DNA from: Penicillium oxalicum
Lineage: Eukaryota; Ascomycota; Eurotiomycetes; Eurotiales; Aspergillaceae
Direction: 5' to 3'
Length of the DNA: 64,000 bases
Assembly: GCF_001723175.1 (NCBI RefSeq)
Contig: NC_064650.1
Span: 3,100,001 to 3,164,000 of the forward strand
The notes beneath the pieces were generated by a model. The model was given only the letters and a program-made list of their open reading frames with translations. It did not search any database and had not been told where the DNA came from. Every line of letters begins with the position of its first letter. Position 1 is the stretch's first letter. The translations under genes and the position numbers were made by a program. Of this stretch, positions 53,991-64,000 are shown one piece after another.

Positions 53991-54696
53991 TCAGGCTTTA
54001 GACTTTGCGGCAGACTCTTTCGATGCAGCATCGGCATCTTCAGTGAATCGCAAACTGACGCTATTCACGCAATGTCTTTCATCCGTCGGGGTCGGGAATC
54101 CTTCGCCCGCAAAAACATGACCGAGATGACCACCGCAGTTGCTACACACAATCTCTGTTCGCTTCATTCCAAAAGTGCTATCCGTATGCCGGGTCACAGC
54201 TCCGGGGATCGAATCGAAATACGCGGGCCAACCACAACCGGACTTGAATTTATGGTCGGCTGTGTAAAGGGGCGCGTCACAGCCGGCGCAGGTATAGACA
54301 CCCTTGGATGGGTAGTGGGAGTCATACTCCCCTGTACCGGGACGTTCGGTGCCCTTTTCACGCAGGACTCGGAATTGCTCTGTTGTTAAGAAGGTTCAGT
54401 ATGATGGAATGATGTGGATCTCACGAAGAAGCAGGGTGAGCGGACCTGGACTTAGCACGGCCCGCCACTGATCTTCACTTCGCTGGTCAGGGTACGACAT
54501 TTCCTCGGCGGCAGCTTTTGAACTGAAGAGCGCTCCTAAGAATGGAAGTCGGGGCGGCTCTGAGGGCTTTGGCTGCGGGTGAAGTTACACGGGAGCCTGC
54601 ACGAGACGAGGTTGAGTGAAGGCGAAAAGGAAGGATGGGTTGGGCGAGGGCACGTTGCCGAAGGGGAGCAGTAACACGGATAATTTGAGAGCGCAT
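53991..54696 (-). CDS. Peptide methionine-R-sulfoxide reductase (MsrB)
   Basis: My best model has exons 54696-54591, 54535-54446 and 54379-53991, giving 194 aa. The catalytic domain is complete: SEDQWRAVLSPEQFRVLREK, zinc-binding CAGC and CSNC pairs, GGHLGHVF, and the catalytic Cys in DERHCVNS. It reduces methionine-R-sulfoxide in proteins using thioredoxin. The N-terminus from 54696 is rich in Arg, Ser and Ala (RVTAPLRQRALAQPILPFRL, HSTSSR), typical of a mitochondrial presequence. The first intron (55 nt, donor GTGTAA) is inferred because the presequence and the catalytic frame differ; the donor is weak. An in-frame Met at 54500 (MSYPDQRSED) would give a 147-aa cytosolic form. The second donor, GTCCGC, is also weak, but the protein join there (SPEQFR) is convincing. 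Confidence 0.9.
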
Positions 54697-55630
54697 GAAG
54701 GTGATTTGTGGTGCTGACGGTAGGGTTATAGATGTTGATGGAGGAGGCTTTCTGACAAATACAAAACTATAGGTCGTAAGCTGAAGTACCCAAACGAGCT
54801 TAGGCCATCAAGTCAGTGTAGTCATAGTCAGTCAGTTCGGAAGATCCCCTGCAGCGAGATCGATCCATCGGAATCCGACCCTTTTACGTCATGTGCGGGG
54901 AATTCTTCCGCTGGAGGCAACCGGCCTCCATCCCACGTCCGCGGGCCCGCAGTCACTGGACTGTCAGATTACCTAAGATTTTCTGGATTGCTGCACGCCG
55001 ACTCGGAGTCCAGTCCTAACCCACGACGACAGGTACAGTCCTACGATAGTATTAACCCTCCTGCAGGACTGCCCTCTTTTCTCTGGCTATCGATGAGCAC
55101 TTGTGAGATACATAGCGATATCATGCTTTATACATGGTCTCAGTAAACCTCTTGGCTCCCAGCGGGATCCGAAAATACATGTGTCAAAACGGGGCTTAAT
55201 GAATTTCAACATCGAACATGGGGACCTGGTTTGGAAGACTCTGTGCAGATTGATCATCTTGTGGAAGAAAGAGAAAATGGAACAAAAAGTCTCGACGGAG
55301 ACAGGACATGTGTATTCGACATTCAACACAAAAATTCACACGCTTGCTCAAGGGTATCTAACGCAAATGTAATCACGAACATAAGAAATGCCCCGTTACT
55401 CCACATACTCCAGAAAGCAAAGCCGAGTCTGGTGTGTTCGACTCGGGGCTTACGTTCCTTCGGCCCTAGAAATCAGACCAACATCGGAAATCGCCATAAT
55501 GGAAATGAGAACTGTCCTCGCGAGAAGTGAGCGGACTTTGAGGGGGAATTGAAAAAGATCTCGCCAAGACTGATTCATCAACACCTGGATCCCTGGGACT
55601 TTCGGGTCAACCGCGTGGTAGTGAGCAGCA
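54697..55630. other. Intergenic region
   Basis: This holds the reductase promoter and the 3' region of the Cue2-like gene. A pair of overlapping ORFs on opposite strands (55087-55530) has no features. I see no supported gene. Confidence 0.55.
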
Positions 55631-57340
55631 CTAGCGACGGGCAGCGCCGATGACGGTCACGAAGCCTCGGCCAATCTCCACACGCCAGCCATCACTCATG
55701 AGAGCTTTGCTGACAGCAGGTCCAAGGCGGGATTTGCCATCATGGCTGTGAAGACCAACGCCGGTGATGATCTTGAACCCATTGTGGGCGTGTCTACCCC
55801 CGCCACGGATATGCTTGGTATCCCCAAGCCCGTCCCACCATGCCTCGACACGCTCTCGGGAGATCCGGACTGCTTGTGCGACTTGGCAGCCATGCAAATC
55901 AAGATCACCCTGCGAGGATTGCATGTCCACAAGACGCTCCGAGGCTGCGGCGAGATGCTGCATCGCAAGCTCCCGATTTCGCTGTGCGACCTCGCGGTAG
56001 TAGTGCGAGGCGCCCCCGTACAGGGGATCGGACTTGGCTTTGCGGGCTGCCTGTGCAGCTTGAGCGTTGGCGACCGATTTGGCAGTGAAGTAAGCACTTG
56101 CTGCTGCTTGCTCCCGGTCATAATCACCCGCGCCTTGAGAGCCCCCGGCTGGGCGAGTTGGTGCCACGGTGGGCTCATCCTCCTCGTCCTCGAGATTCAA
56201 CTTCGGCGCAGTGATCTTGATCAGATCAGAGACTGAGAAGGCTGGCTTCTGACGGATCATCTCCGTCGCCAGTTCGTTTGCAGCCGAGAAGATGTTCCTT
56301 GTGATCCGGAGCAACCCCACCAGCGTAGGCTGGGCTACATTCGGGAAATCACTTGCAAGCTCATCAAGCTGTGACTGCACCACAGAGTCTTCCCTGATCT
56401 CATTAATGTCCGCAACAGAATGGGCATCAGCCAGAGATTTGATCGTAGCGGGGAGGGACCGATTGTTCTGGGTGTAAGTTGAGGCAACTGTTGACCGTGG
56501 CAGGTCAGGTGTACGAGAATGGATGAAGTCAACATCATCCTTGCTCTTCTGCCAATGGTTTGGAGCGAGCTCATTTTCCCCACTTGCTGCATCACTGTCG
56601 AAGAGGACTTTGCTTTTCTTCTTATTTTTTTTCTTGCGGGGTTTTTGTCGACCAATGTCGGGGGTCTCGTCCATGAACCCATCCAGCCCCTTTGGAATCG
56701 CAACACCAGAGTCATCAAGGTGACCCTGGTAAAAGAACGACAAATTCAGAAGCATGTCCATGGCTTTGTCCACATCTCCATTGCTCTTCTTCAACCCCTG
56801 CTCAATGTTGAATTTTGAAATGTCGGGAAACATCTCTTGTAACAGGCTGACTTTGCCTTCTCCGGTGCCACCCACAAATTGAAGAGATCCATCCGCGGCC
56901 AAAGTGTACATTGGCTGTGAAACATCTCTGGACTTGGAGCTTCTAGATTCACTTCCATCGAGAAGATTCTGAGATTCCTGACTGGTGCTAGGCGTATGTG
57001 TAGGGAAAGAATCATGGCCAGCGCTTGAAGTTCCAACGGTATCAGGAAAATCCAGATGGTCATTGGCTGTGCCAGATGGATCGAACGCGAGGGATTCCTC
57101 CTGCAGTGCTGATTCTTTGATCGAGTCGAGAGTTTCGCGCAACGCTTTGACGTCATCAGGGTTGTCAAGATCAAAGTCGAGTGCAAGCGCAGCTAGCAAG
57201 GCAGAGTCAACTGGAGGGCAGTACTCTTGTTCAAGCTTCTGTAGTATTGAGTTCAATCAGAAGATATTCCTACGCATATCGATGCAGGGCGACGCAGATA
57301 TACGCACAGTTCTCATGTCGTCACTGCTACAGAGTTCCAT
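55631..57340 (-). CDS. CUE/DUF1771/Smr protein, Cue2-like
   Basis: Two exons (57340-57308 and 57238-55631) give 546 aa. Exon 1 supplies the ATG and MELCSSDDMRT; the 69-nt intron has a GTGCGT donor and CTACAG acceptor, and exon 2 on its own has no ATG at its start. A CUE ubiquitin-binding domain lies at about 140-180 (LLQEMFPDISKFNIEQGLKK). A second CUE-like segment is at about 300-340 (LASDFPNVAQPTLVGLLRI). DUF1771 is at about 391-452 (HYYREVAQRNRELAMQHLAA) and the Smr domain at about 455-545, with DLDLHG and GVGLHSHDGKSRLGP. A basic patch (RQKPRKKKNKKKSK) near residue 210 may bind RNA or serve as a nuclear signal. This is the layout of yeast Cue2, the endonuclease that cuts mRNA at stalled ribosomes in no-go decay; that role is inferred. 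Confidence 0.9.
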
Positions 57341-58107
57341 AATGAGATGTATGCGCGTGTTGAGGAACGACGCGGTAAACAATAGGCCGTCAACAGGGTA
57401 GGTGATGTATTAGAGAAAGCAGCAAAAGATGGTTTTTGAGAATTGCAACAACAGAGCAAGAATATGTTCAGCCGAGAAAAGAAGGTTTCGTGATCACATA
57501 GAGACCAAGTGAGTGCAGGACGTCACAAAGAACACAACAAAATTCAGGAGGGGAAAATGACATAACGAGATTCATGTGCATGAACTCTTTTTCTGCCGAT
57601 CGGATACCTTGGCGGGGAGAGCTTATCTATGTCCCGCTCGACCCCGATTAAGTTGCTAGCTCACCGCCTGATACCTGGAGGTTTTCTATTGGGACCGCTG
57701 CTGGGAAGTTCCAGTTCCCCGCCAAGCCGATCCGATTGACTCGCATGGTAAGATTGGAACAACAAGAGAATTTTCCTCGAGCTTCAGGTACGTCATTGGC
57801 TGACATGGCCAAAATGACATTACATGACTCAGTCCATGTTGAAAGGTAATTCTTCATTCAAAATTAGCTTAGGCCACGCATGTAAGAAGACCTTCTATCA
57901 TGATTCGCACCACACATTTGATTAGCTGTGTTAGAGTCGAATAGGAGGTCAGATACAGAACCGTAAGACATTGTACTGTTTCCTCCGGTCTTATGAGAAC
58001 CCATTTCGAGAGTCTGAAGCAAGCCCAGAAAGGACACAATATAGACTCAGCCGTCGAGACATTCAAATGCCCAAGATACCCATTCCATGCAGAGGCGTCG
58101 CTTCATA
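57341..58107. other. Intergenic region
   Basis: 767 bases with the Cue2-like promoter and the 3' region of the GPI-protein gene. Short ORFs only; I see no supported gene. Confidence 0.55.
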
Positions 58108-59301
58108 TTATAAAGCGAAGGCAACCAAGCCAAGAAGAAGGCTGCCAGCTTTACCGGGGGCTGTCAGCAAACCTGCAGCATTGGAAGTTGCGGGCACAGA
58201 AGTTGACGATGTGGTAATTTCCATCGTCTTAGTATGTCGAATAGTGGATGTGGTCTTCTCGGTAGACGTAGAAGTAGTTGTAGAACTCATAATAGTCGAC
58301 GTACTCGTAGATCTCGGAGCTATACGTAAATTTCACTTAGCCTGATAATACTTTCGAAAGAACATAATGCCTCCCAGTCAATGGAAGTAGAAGCTCGACA
58401 GAGAATATGATGAAGGGTATAGACTAAGCGTGGGCAGCAGAGACATCAGGGGGTGCAGCTCGAGCCAGGAAAGTCGGAGACGCACTGGTAGACGATGATC
58501 TCGTAGAGCTGGGCGTCATTGTAGAAGTCATGGTAGATAAAGTCACAGAAGAGGAGGAGTGTGTGGTGTAAGTTCGAGTCCAATAGCTTGACAACGTCGA
58601 CATTGTGGACCTCGAAATCCGCGTTGAAGATCTTGTGTAGGTTGAGGTCTCCATCCAGATCGAAGTCATACTTGGGCTCCAGGAGGCTGAAGAATATGTG
58701 TATTCACTAGCAGTGCTGGTTGTCTTACCAGAGCTAGAAGCAGATGAAGACTCCGAGGTCTCGCCAGTCACCTTAAATTGAGGTGACTGGGCAAGAATAC
58801 CACCGCTATTGCTCGACTTGAAATCAATCTGATAACCACCTCTACCTCAAATGTTAGCCTTATGAAGGATCGGCATGTTCTGGGTGGTAGGCATGGGAGA
58901 CTCACCCAGTATTAGTGTTGACCAAAACCGCCTCGTTGGCTGAGATAGTGTAGGATTGTTTGTTGGTGTCAACATCGGCAGCTATGAGTGTAGTAACACT
59001 AGGATTGACCGCTTGATTGACGAGGTATAAATCAAATGTAGGGGGGTCGGTTCTGGAAAGTGCTGTGAGCAAATTTCCTCGGCTGGAAGACAAGACCGAG
59101 TGTCATCTTACTCCACCGCGTCCCATTTGATCGTTAACGGCTGGCTCAAGTCGACCTTGGCTCCCTTTGGCGGGTACGTGATAAGAATAGCTAGTGAGAT
59201 ATTCTATTAATCAGGTCAATTGACTTTGGGCAAGTCGAGTGCTCACCTGAAGCCGCCGCCGCGAAAGCCACTATCGAATGGAAAACGTGGACCCGCATCA
59301 T
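58108..59301 (-). CDS. Ser/Thr-rich GPI-anchored cell-wall protein
   Basis: Five exons (59301-59247, 59190-59112, 59052-58906, 58841-58486, 58319-58108) give 282 aa. The signal peptide is MMRVHVFHSIVAFAAAASA. The domain that follows (ILITYPPKGAKVDLSQPLTI, KWDAVETDPPTFDLYLVNQ, then GGYQIDFKSS and QSPQFKV) matches the Kre9/Knh1-type N-terminal domain of fungal wall proteins. About 130 residues of Ser/Thr-rich, O-glycosylation-prone sequence come next. The C-terminus ATSNAAGLLTAPGKAGSLLL plus a short hydrophobic end is a GPI-attachment signal. The last intron (donor GTGCGT at 58485, acceptor TATAG at 58320) joins the Ser/Thr region to this signal in frame. If that intron is kept, the protein stops at 58424 without the GPI signal. 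The role is probably cell-surface or beta-glucan related. Confidence 0.85.
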
Positions 59302-60581
59302 GAATAAGTAGATCATAAAAAACACAGAGCCAAGCTGCAGTACGATAATTGCCAAGAAAGTGGTAGTAAAATTTGCCCCAAACCCTAGTCTGAGTGATTC
59401 TCAGCACAGGAAGGAGGGAAGAAGCGAGATCCTTGTCAAAGGAAAGAAATGCTGCTTGAGAAAGAAGCAAAATACGGTTGAGCAAAGGCTTTATATTGTA
59501 TCCGGACTAGTGTCTTCTTTCACCACTAAATAGTTATCAGATGTGTTGGTATTCGACAAAATTGTATCCAAGTGTTGTGCGACGCTGGGTATCACAACCT
59601 CTAGGAGGTTCGGAACAGAATGCAACAGATTCAAATCTGTCTCAGACGGCAACGAGTTCCACCCATGAGCCAACTTGAACTGTGTTATACATATTCAAAG
59701 CCTAGAAAGTATCAACCATCGCGTCTGCGGAGCAAAGAAGGCTATTCCTCATGTTCAATCTACTATGCTCGGGGTGCACAGACTTCTTCATTTCGGCCGA
59801 TTACACATTGAATCGAATACATGTATGAGCATCCAGTCAGCTTAGCTCCACACAAGGGGTCATGGTGAAGAAGACGCGTCTCTCTCGCCAAGGAAACCGA
59901 TGAAGCCCTGTGTAGTAGGTGATGGTATTCTATAACTAGCTGATGTTCGAAAATCGACTGGTTTTGTGCTCTGACCTGGTCGGCTCGAACAGAATCTCGT
60001 CTCACATTTGCCATCTTTTCGGCACAGAACTTGCAAAGATGAATCTTTCTCCATTGTCAGCTCATGATTCGAGGCTGTATATCGTGACCTTTCTGAATCA
60101 ATTGTAAATCAGGACTCGATAATTGTGATTCCATAAAAAAGCGTTGGAAAAAGGATGTTCATGGAATAGTAATTCTGGTACTAGGAACACATCCTCTCAC
60201 ACCTACCCCGATTTTGCCGAGCAATCATTGATGCGGAGCCTAATTAGTAGGTGCTGGAAAGTGTGGGGTTCGTTCGATTATTGTTTAGGTGCTCGGCTAC
60301 ATAGAAGCTTTTATTTCGACTAACGCCATGTCAAGGCATTAATGTTCATGGCTGATTTCTACGTGAGAAATTGCACATTTTGGATTAAAAAATAGTTACT
60401 CGTTTACCTCGAGGCCTATTTAAAACCGGCTAGAACCTGTTTTCTTTTGGTTTGTAATGCGTAGCTACTCAAAACGCAGTTGGAATAGAGGCCATGGTAT
60501 GTTTTTTCATATTCATACATAGATCTTTCATGGTCGTCCTACACATCTGATTTAGCTACAACCTAACCCTCACACTCATGA
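59302..60581. other. 1.3-kb intergenic region
   Basis: AT-rich sequence with the GPI-protein promoter and the 3' region of the ATPase gene. ORFs are short and overlapping, with no recognisable features. Confidence 0.55.
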
Positions 60582-62350
60582 TCACTGGGCAGTGATACTT
60601 CGGCCTCCATCTGCAGTGACACGTTTTCGCACCCGCAAACGAACATGACCGGTGCCAAGCTGAGTCGCCTTGCATTCTCCGTGATCATCCGAAACTCCAT
60701 TTGTTCCAGCCTCGTCGTCGTCGTCATCATAGGAATCATAGTGGTCATTGACCCGAGAAGACTTTGACGTGGCCAGAAGTGCAGTTGGACAGAAGACCAA
60801 GGCCTCGCCCGTCTTGAGCCGGACGATCTGCCGAAACAGATCCTGCTCGGAAGTTTCACGGTCTTCGGCCGCATTGTGAGCTCCAGCAATATGGGCCTTG
60901 ATTGATTTGAACCAGGCTGGCGAGGTGAACCGGTGAATAATGGTCAGGTTGCAAAGATCCAGGAGGGTTGGCGAGATTGTGGGCTCTTGAGTTGCAATCA
61001 AGACGCGCGTTCTCAGGTGGCGCTGCTGTCGTACAATGGACAACAGGGTTTCTGTCAAGTTGACGGCCTCGGAAGATGTGGCGGACAAGAACTGGAAAAA
61101 TCAATGCGGGTTAGCTAGGAGCTTGTCAGACGGGCAAAATGGGATCAAGACTCAGCAAACCTTGTGAGCCTCATCAAAAGCCAGTACTCTGCCGGCCTGG
61201 TGGCGATCTCTCAAAAAGAGCGAGGTACAGATATTAAAAAGGGCACACGCATCTTCCGGTCCTACAAAAGGACAGCTCAGGTCGACAATTGTCAGAGTAC
61301 CGGGCTTGAAGTTCCAAATCTGGTCAGTACGAGAAGGCTTGCAGGGCTTGCCATCTCCTTGCGGGATGACGCCGGGCTCGAAGAAGGACTCCAAGACATC
61401 CAGACGCATGTGGAGAGGAACCTGCTGGCCTTTTAAGAATGTCTCAGCGTCAAGTTGCGTGCGGAATCGCTTGTAGTCAAACGACTCGCGGCCTTGATTA
61501 GCAATAGCCATATCCCGTAAAATTTTCATCACAACCTTTTCCAGCTTCTGTCAGCACACACCTTGCCGGCTCACTTCTGCGAGAGTCCTCTTACCTCCAT
61601 GTAAAGGGGCTGGGTCGCTTGATCGTCAATCCCCATCAGCGTCTTCATCATGGCGATATTGAGCCCTTTCAGTGGAAGATACATTGGCTCAACTTTGAGC
61701 TTGCTCGCCACATTTCCGAGACCTGGCAGCTGGGAGTACGCGTTCTTCATCGCCATGTAATTAGTCGGGGAGACGAGGACACGAACGGGAATCCCAGCCG
61801 AGCAGAGATAGGCCGCCTCACACAGCTGCGTGTTGGAGAACGCTGTGAATTTGTCATAGTGAAAGATCATACCCGCCAAAGGAGCTGTCAGCTTTCCAGC
61901 AGGGGAATCCTTCATCAAGCAATTTTCCAGTAGACAAGAAAGCGAATGACTTTTACCACTGCCCTGGCTACCACAAATGAAAGCTGACCAGGGAGCAGCA
62001 GTGTTCGTGTAGACGAGAGAATCTGACGAGATGGGTCCATCTGGCATCTCGTTACGGTGACCAAGGAGACCGTACTGGGGATAGACTGGATTACCGTCAT
62101 CAGTGGGGCTGTATTCTCTCAACAGAGCTGCCTTTGCTGGCAAGGAAAACAAGGGAGCAGTTGCGACTTCCTCTGGAATCTTTCGCTTCTCGGTGTTAGA
62201 GCTAGACTTGCTGTGCCCTTCTTCATCTTGCAAAGTGATGAGCTCGAAATGCTTCACGATTTCGGAGCCGTAGCCGTTGTCGTCGACCATCTCGGCAGTC
62301 TTTGCGTTCTTATCGTGTAAATGCGGGAGTCGATCCTTGGGAAATGTCAT
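60582..62350 (-). CDS. HerA/VirB4-like P-loop ATPase of unknown role
   Basis: Three exons (62350-61595, 61547-61161, 61091-60582) give 550 aa, with GTAAGA and GTTTGC donors and CAG acceptors in phase 0. Walker A is GSQGSGKS (127-134) after SAFICG. Walker B is RVLAFDEAHK (372-381). It is followed by a helix with RQQRHLRTRV and then IATQEPTISPTLLDLCNLTI, the sensor-like ATQ motif seen in HerA, FtsK and VirB4/TrwB type motors. The tail has an acidic run and a basic patch. Bacterial and archaeal relatives are hexameric DNA or protein pumps. Similar genes occur in Pezizomycotina with no described function as far as I know. There is no signal or membrane segment. The family is well supported by motifs; the biological role is unknown. 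Confidence 0.8.
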
Positions 62351-63148
62351 GTCTAATACGCAAGTTGAAGAACTCTGGTAACAGCCAAAAGAGGGATTTT
62401 TGAAAAAGAAAACAATGATGGGAGTGAGATCCTGGGAAATAATATTGAAGGTCTGAGAACTCTGCGTCGTTTGCTTTGAGAACGCAATGTCATCCGTTAG
62501 AGGGTAGCTAGTCCTGCGAGGGATGTGTTACGCGGTACCTTCTGGTCACTGTTAGTAGACGCAAATTGGAGAGCCAATACCCTATTGTGAACAGGACACT
62601 CCGAGTTTACTGATAGACGGCCGATTATAGCCCCAGTGCTTGTTGACTACGAAACTTAGAAAGGGAAGTGTTAGCGGATACTCGGTGTCTCGGGATCTAC
62701 TTTGGCAAGGCCTAACTAATCCTGCCAGCCGCTACGCTACACCTTGGCGGTGCAAGTTTGGCTGGTGAACATAGTGAAATAGGCGGATTCACTGGTCATG
62801 GCAATTGACGTTGGGCAGGCTCAGCTAGCTGAAAGGGCTGCTGAGCTAGTCATAACTCCTCCTCGAATGTAAAATTTCCTTTGTGTGGTTAAAAAAGGGA
62901 GAGTATAAACGTATGTAGATGCACATTTTGGGCGAGGCGGGTCACCCGCTTGTAGCGGCCGTTACCATTTCGGCACAACATCAATTATTTGTGAGACCAT
63001 ATCTATGTCTTGGTTTTCTCTTTTCCTTTCTCTCTTCATAACTCTCGATTGATCTTGTTTTACACTACTGATTGAAGTCCTTGAGGCTGGTTTGTGTAAT
63101 AAATCAAGCCCTCTCAAGGTTCCCGGTTTCCTTGGACTTCCTACCAAT
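62351..63148. other. Intergenic region upstream of the ATPase
   Basis: This holds the ATPase promoter. A 61-aa minus-strand ORF (62962-63147) is low-complexity and not supported. Confidence 0.5.
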
Positions 63149-63926
63149 ATGCTCGTACCCCGGGATCATTATGCCAGTGCCACAGATCATCACACCAGTC
63201 ATATTCTCACGGCCACGGAGCTAGCCAGGCTAGATCTGATTAACAATATCACTGACCGATATGACAGGTAAACCGCAATATTTGACGAGTCTATCGCCGT
63301 TCAATGGCACGCACAAGCCACAACTTGATCACCACTCATCACTGATAAAACATGGGATTGGTGCTTGAAAGAGCTCCGAAACAAGGCCCGCCGTTTCAGG
63401 CAAGATGGTGGTCTTGTGGTCTTTACCACGGCCAGTGGAATTGTCAAATCCGATACGGCGATTAGCCTCAACGTGCGGTCACGACTTGGTAGCTTGTTCG
63501 AGCTCTTCTCGCAGCAAGCCTTTCGCTCGAATGATGAGCCGGCGATGATGAAACTGGTAGATTTCTCTTTGTTTCCATTGATCCATGGTCTATGGTCGGT
63601 CGAAAGTTATAACAAAGGGTGCATCGTGTGAATTGGACCCAGAAGAATATAGAAACATATGCATTCGGGTGGAGGGGTATGTTTGACAAGCCGATTCGCA
63701 AGATAAAGTGTGCTGGTCATATGTCAAATCTCGCAGAATCTCTGAAGACTATGAGTCTCGCCGGGGGCTCCGCCGCGCAGCCCTGCATAAATATGCAAAC
63801 GAATTCCCGTCGTCTTTGAGCACTCTGAATCAGGGATCACGCATTCGCACGCGGATTGGAAAGCTGGAAGGACCGGAGAAGAAATTGTCGGCCCAACGCA
63901 TAATGATAAGTTACGCTAACAGATAG
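63149..63926 (+). other. Possible multi-exon gene, unrecognised and unresolved
   Basis: Three plus-strand segments look coding. An ATG at 63149 leads through TATELARLDLINNITDRYD to a GTAAAC donor at 63268. A frame at 63350-63550 contains KELRNKARRFRQDGGLVVFT and SRLGSLFELFSQQAF. A frame at 63708-63926 contains RRAALHKYANEFPSSLSTLN and RIGKLEGPEKKLSAQRI, ending TAG. I could not join them with convincing splice sites in frame. It may be a real gene with wrong borders in my reading, a decayed one, or partly chance. It is divergent from the HerA-like ATPase, 798 bases away. No family is recognised. Confidence 0.3.
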
Positions 63927-64000
63927 ACTTGTGAAAACTGTGTTTTTGTCGATGAGAGTCCTTGGGAATCACCATTCCGTTGGATATACATGCCCACGGG

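Noticed and set aside
54536..54590. A homopolymer undercall as the cause of the MsrB frame change
   Set aside because: The change needs one base fewer or two more, unlike the other three sites, and a 55-nt intron with a good acceptor explains it.
1..64000. CRISPR arrays, prophage or bacterial operons
   Set aside because: The window is a eukaryotic nuclear sequence with spliced genes. No spaced direct repeats or prokaryotic gene order were seen.

Overview
The window is nuclear DNA of a filamentous ascomycete, most likely Eurotiales (Aspergillus/Penicillium type). The evidence is short spliceosomal introns (about 53-160 nt, with CTRAC-like branch sites), genes on both strands with no operons, one nuclear tRNA gene, and a gene set typical of that group: Med13/Ssn2, Atg13, Vps27, Enp2, a PTH11-type receptor and a fungal secretory lipase. 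I cannot name the species.

Layout. 0-5.4 kb: two diverged BTB/POZ paralogues on either side of tRNA-Glu(CTC), then cytochrome b5. 8-14 kb: a head-to-head pair of endosomal genes, a Doa4/USP8-like deubiquitinase and the ESCRT-0 subunit Vps27. 15-23 kb: a probable TORC1 subunit (Tco89-like) and a 1679-aa ankyrin/RCC1/BTB protein (IBTK-like). 23-32 kb: a gene-poor accessory-looking stretch with a secretory lipase, a cytochrome P450 and decayed or unrecognised ORFs. 32-45 kb: atg13, enp2/NOL10, ssn2/MED13 and a 50-aa single-pass membrane protein. 49-55 kb: a PTH11-type receptor, an ArfGAP and a methionine-R-sulfoxide reductase. 55-64 kb: a Cue2-like CUE/Smr protein, a Ser/Thr-rich GPI protein, a HerA/VirB4-like P-loop ATPase, and a weak gene candidate at the right edge.

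Functional themes: ubiquitin-dependent endosomal sorting (the deubiquitinase with Vps27, possibly the ArfGAP), nutrient signalling and autophagy (Tco89-like, Atg13), ubiquitin or substrate adaptors (three BTB proteins), and RNA biology (Enp2, Cue2-like, Med13).

The main items for a second look are: three apparent one-base frameshifts at homopolymers in atg13 and the ArfGAP gene, which look like sequencing undercalls; a GC-AG intron in MED13; two Cys-to-Asp changes at zinc-ligand positions of the Vps27 FYVE finger; an optional last intron that decides whether a cell-wall protein gets a GPI signal; and the HerA/VirB4-like ATPase, a bacterial-style motor of unknown role in a fungal genome.

Exon borders were placed by hand from reading frame, splice consensus and family conservation. 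No database search was run.
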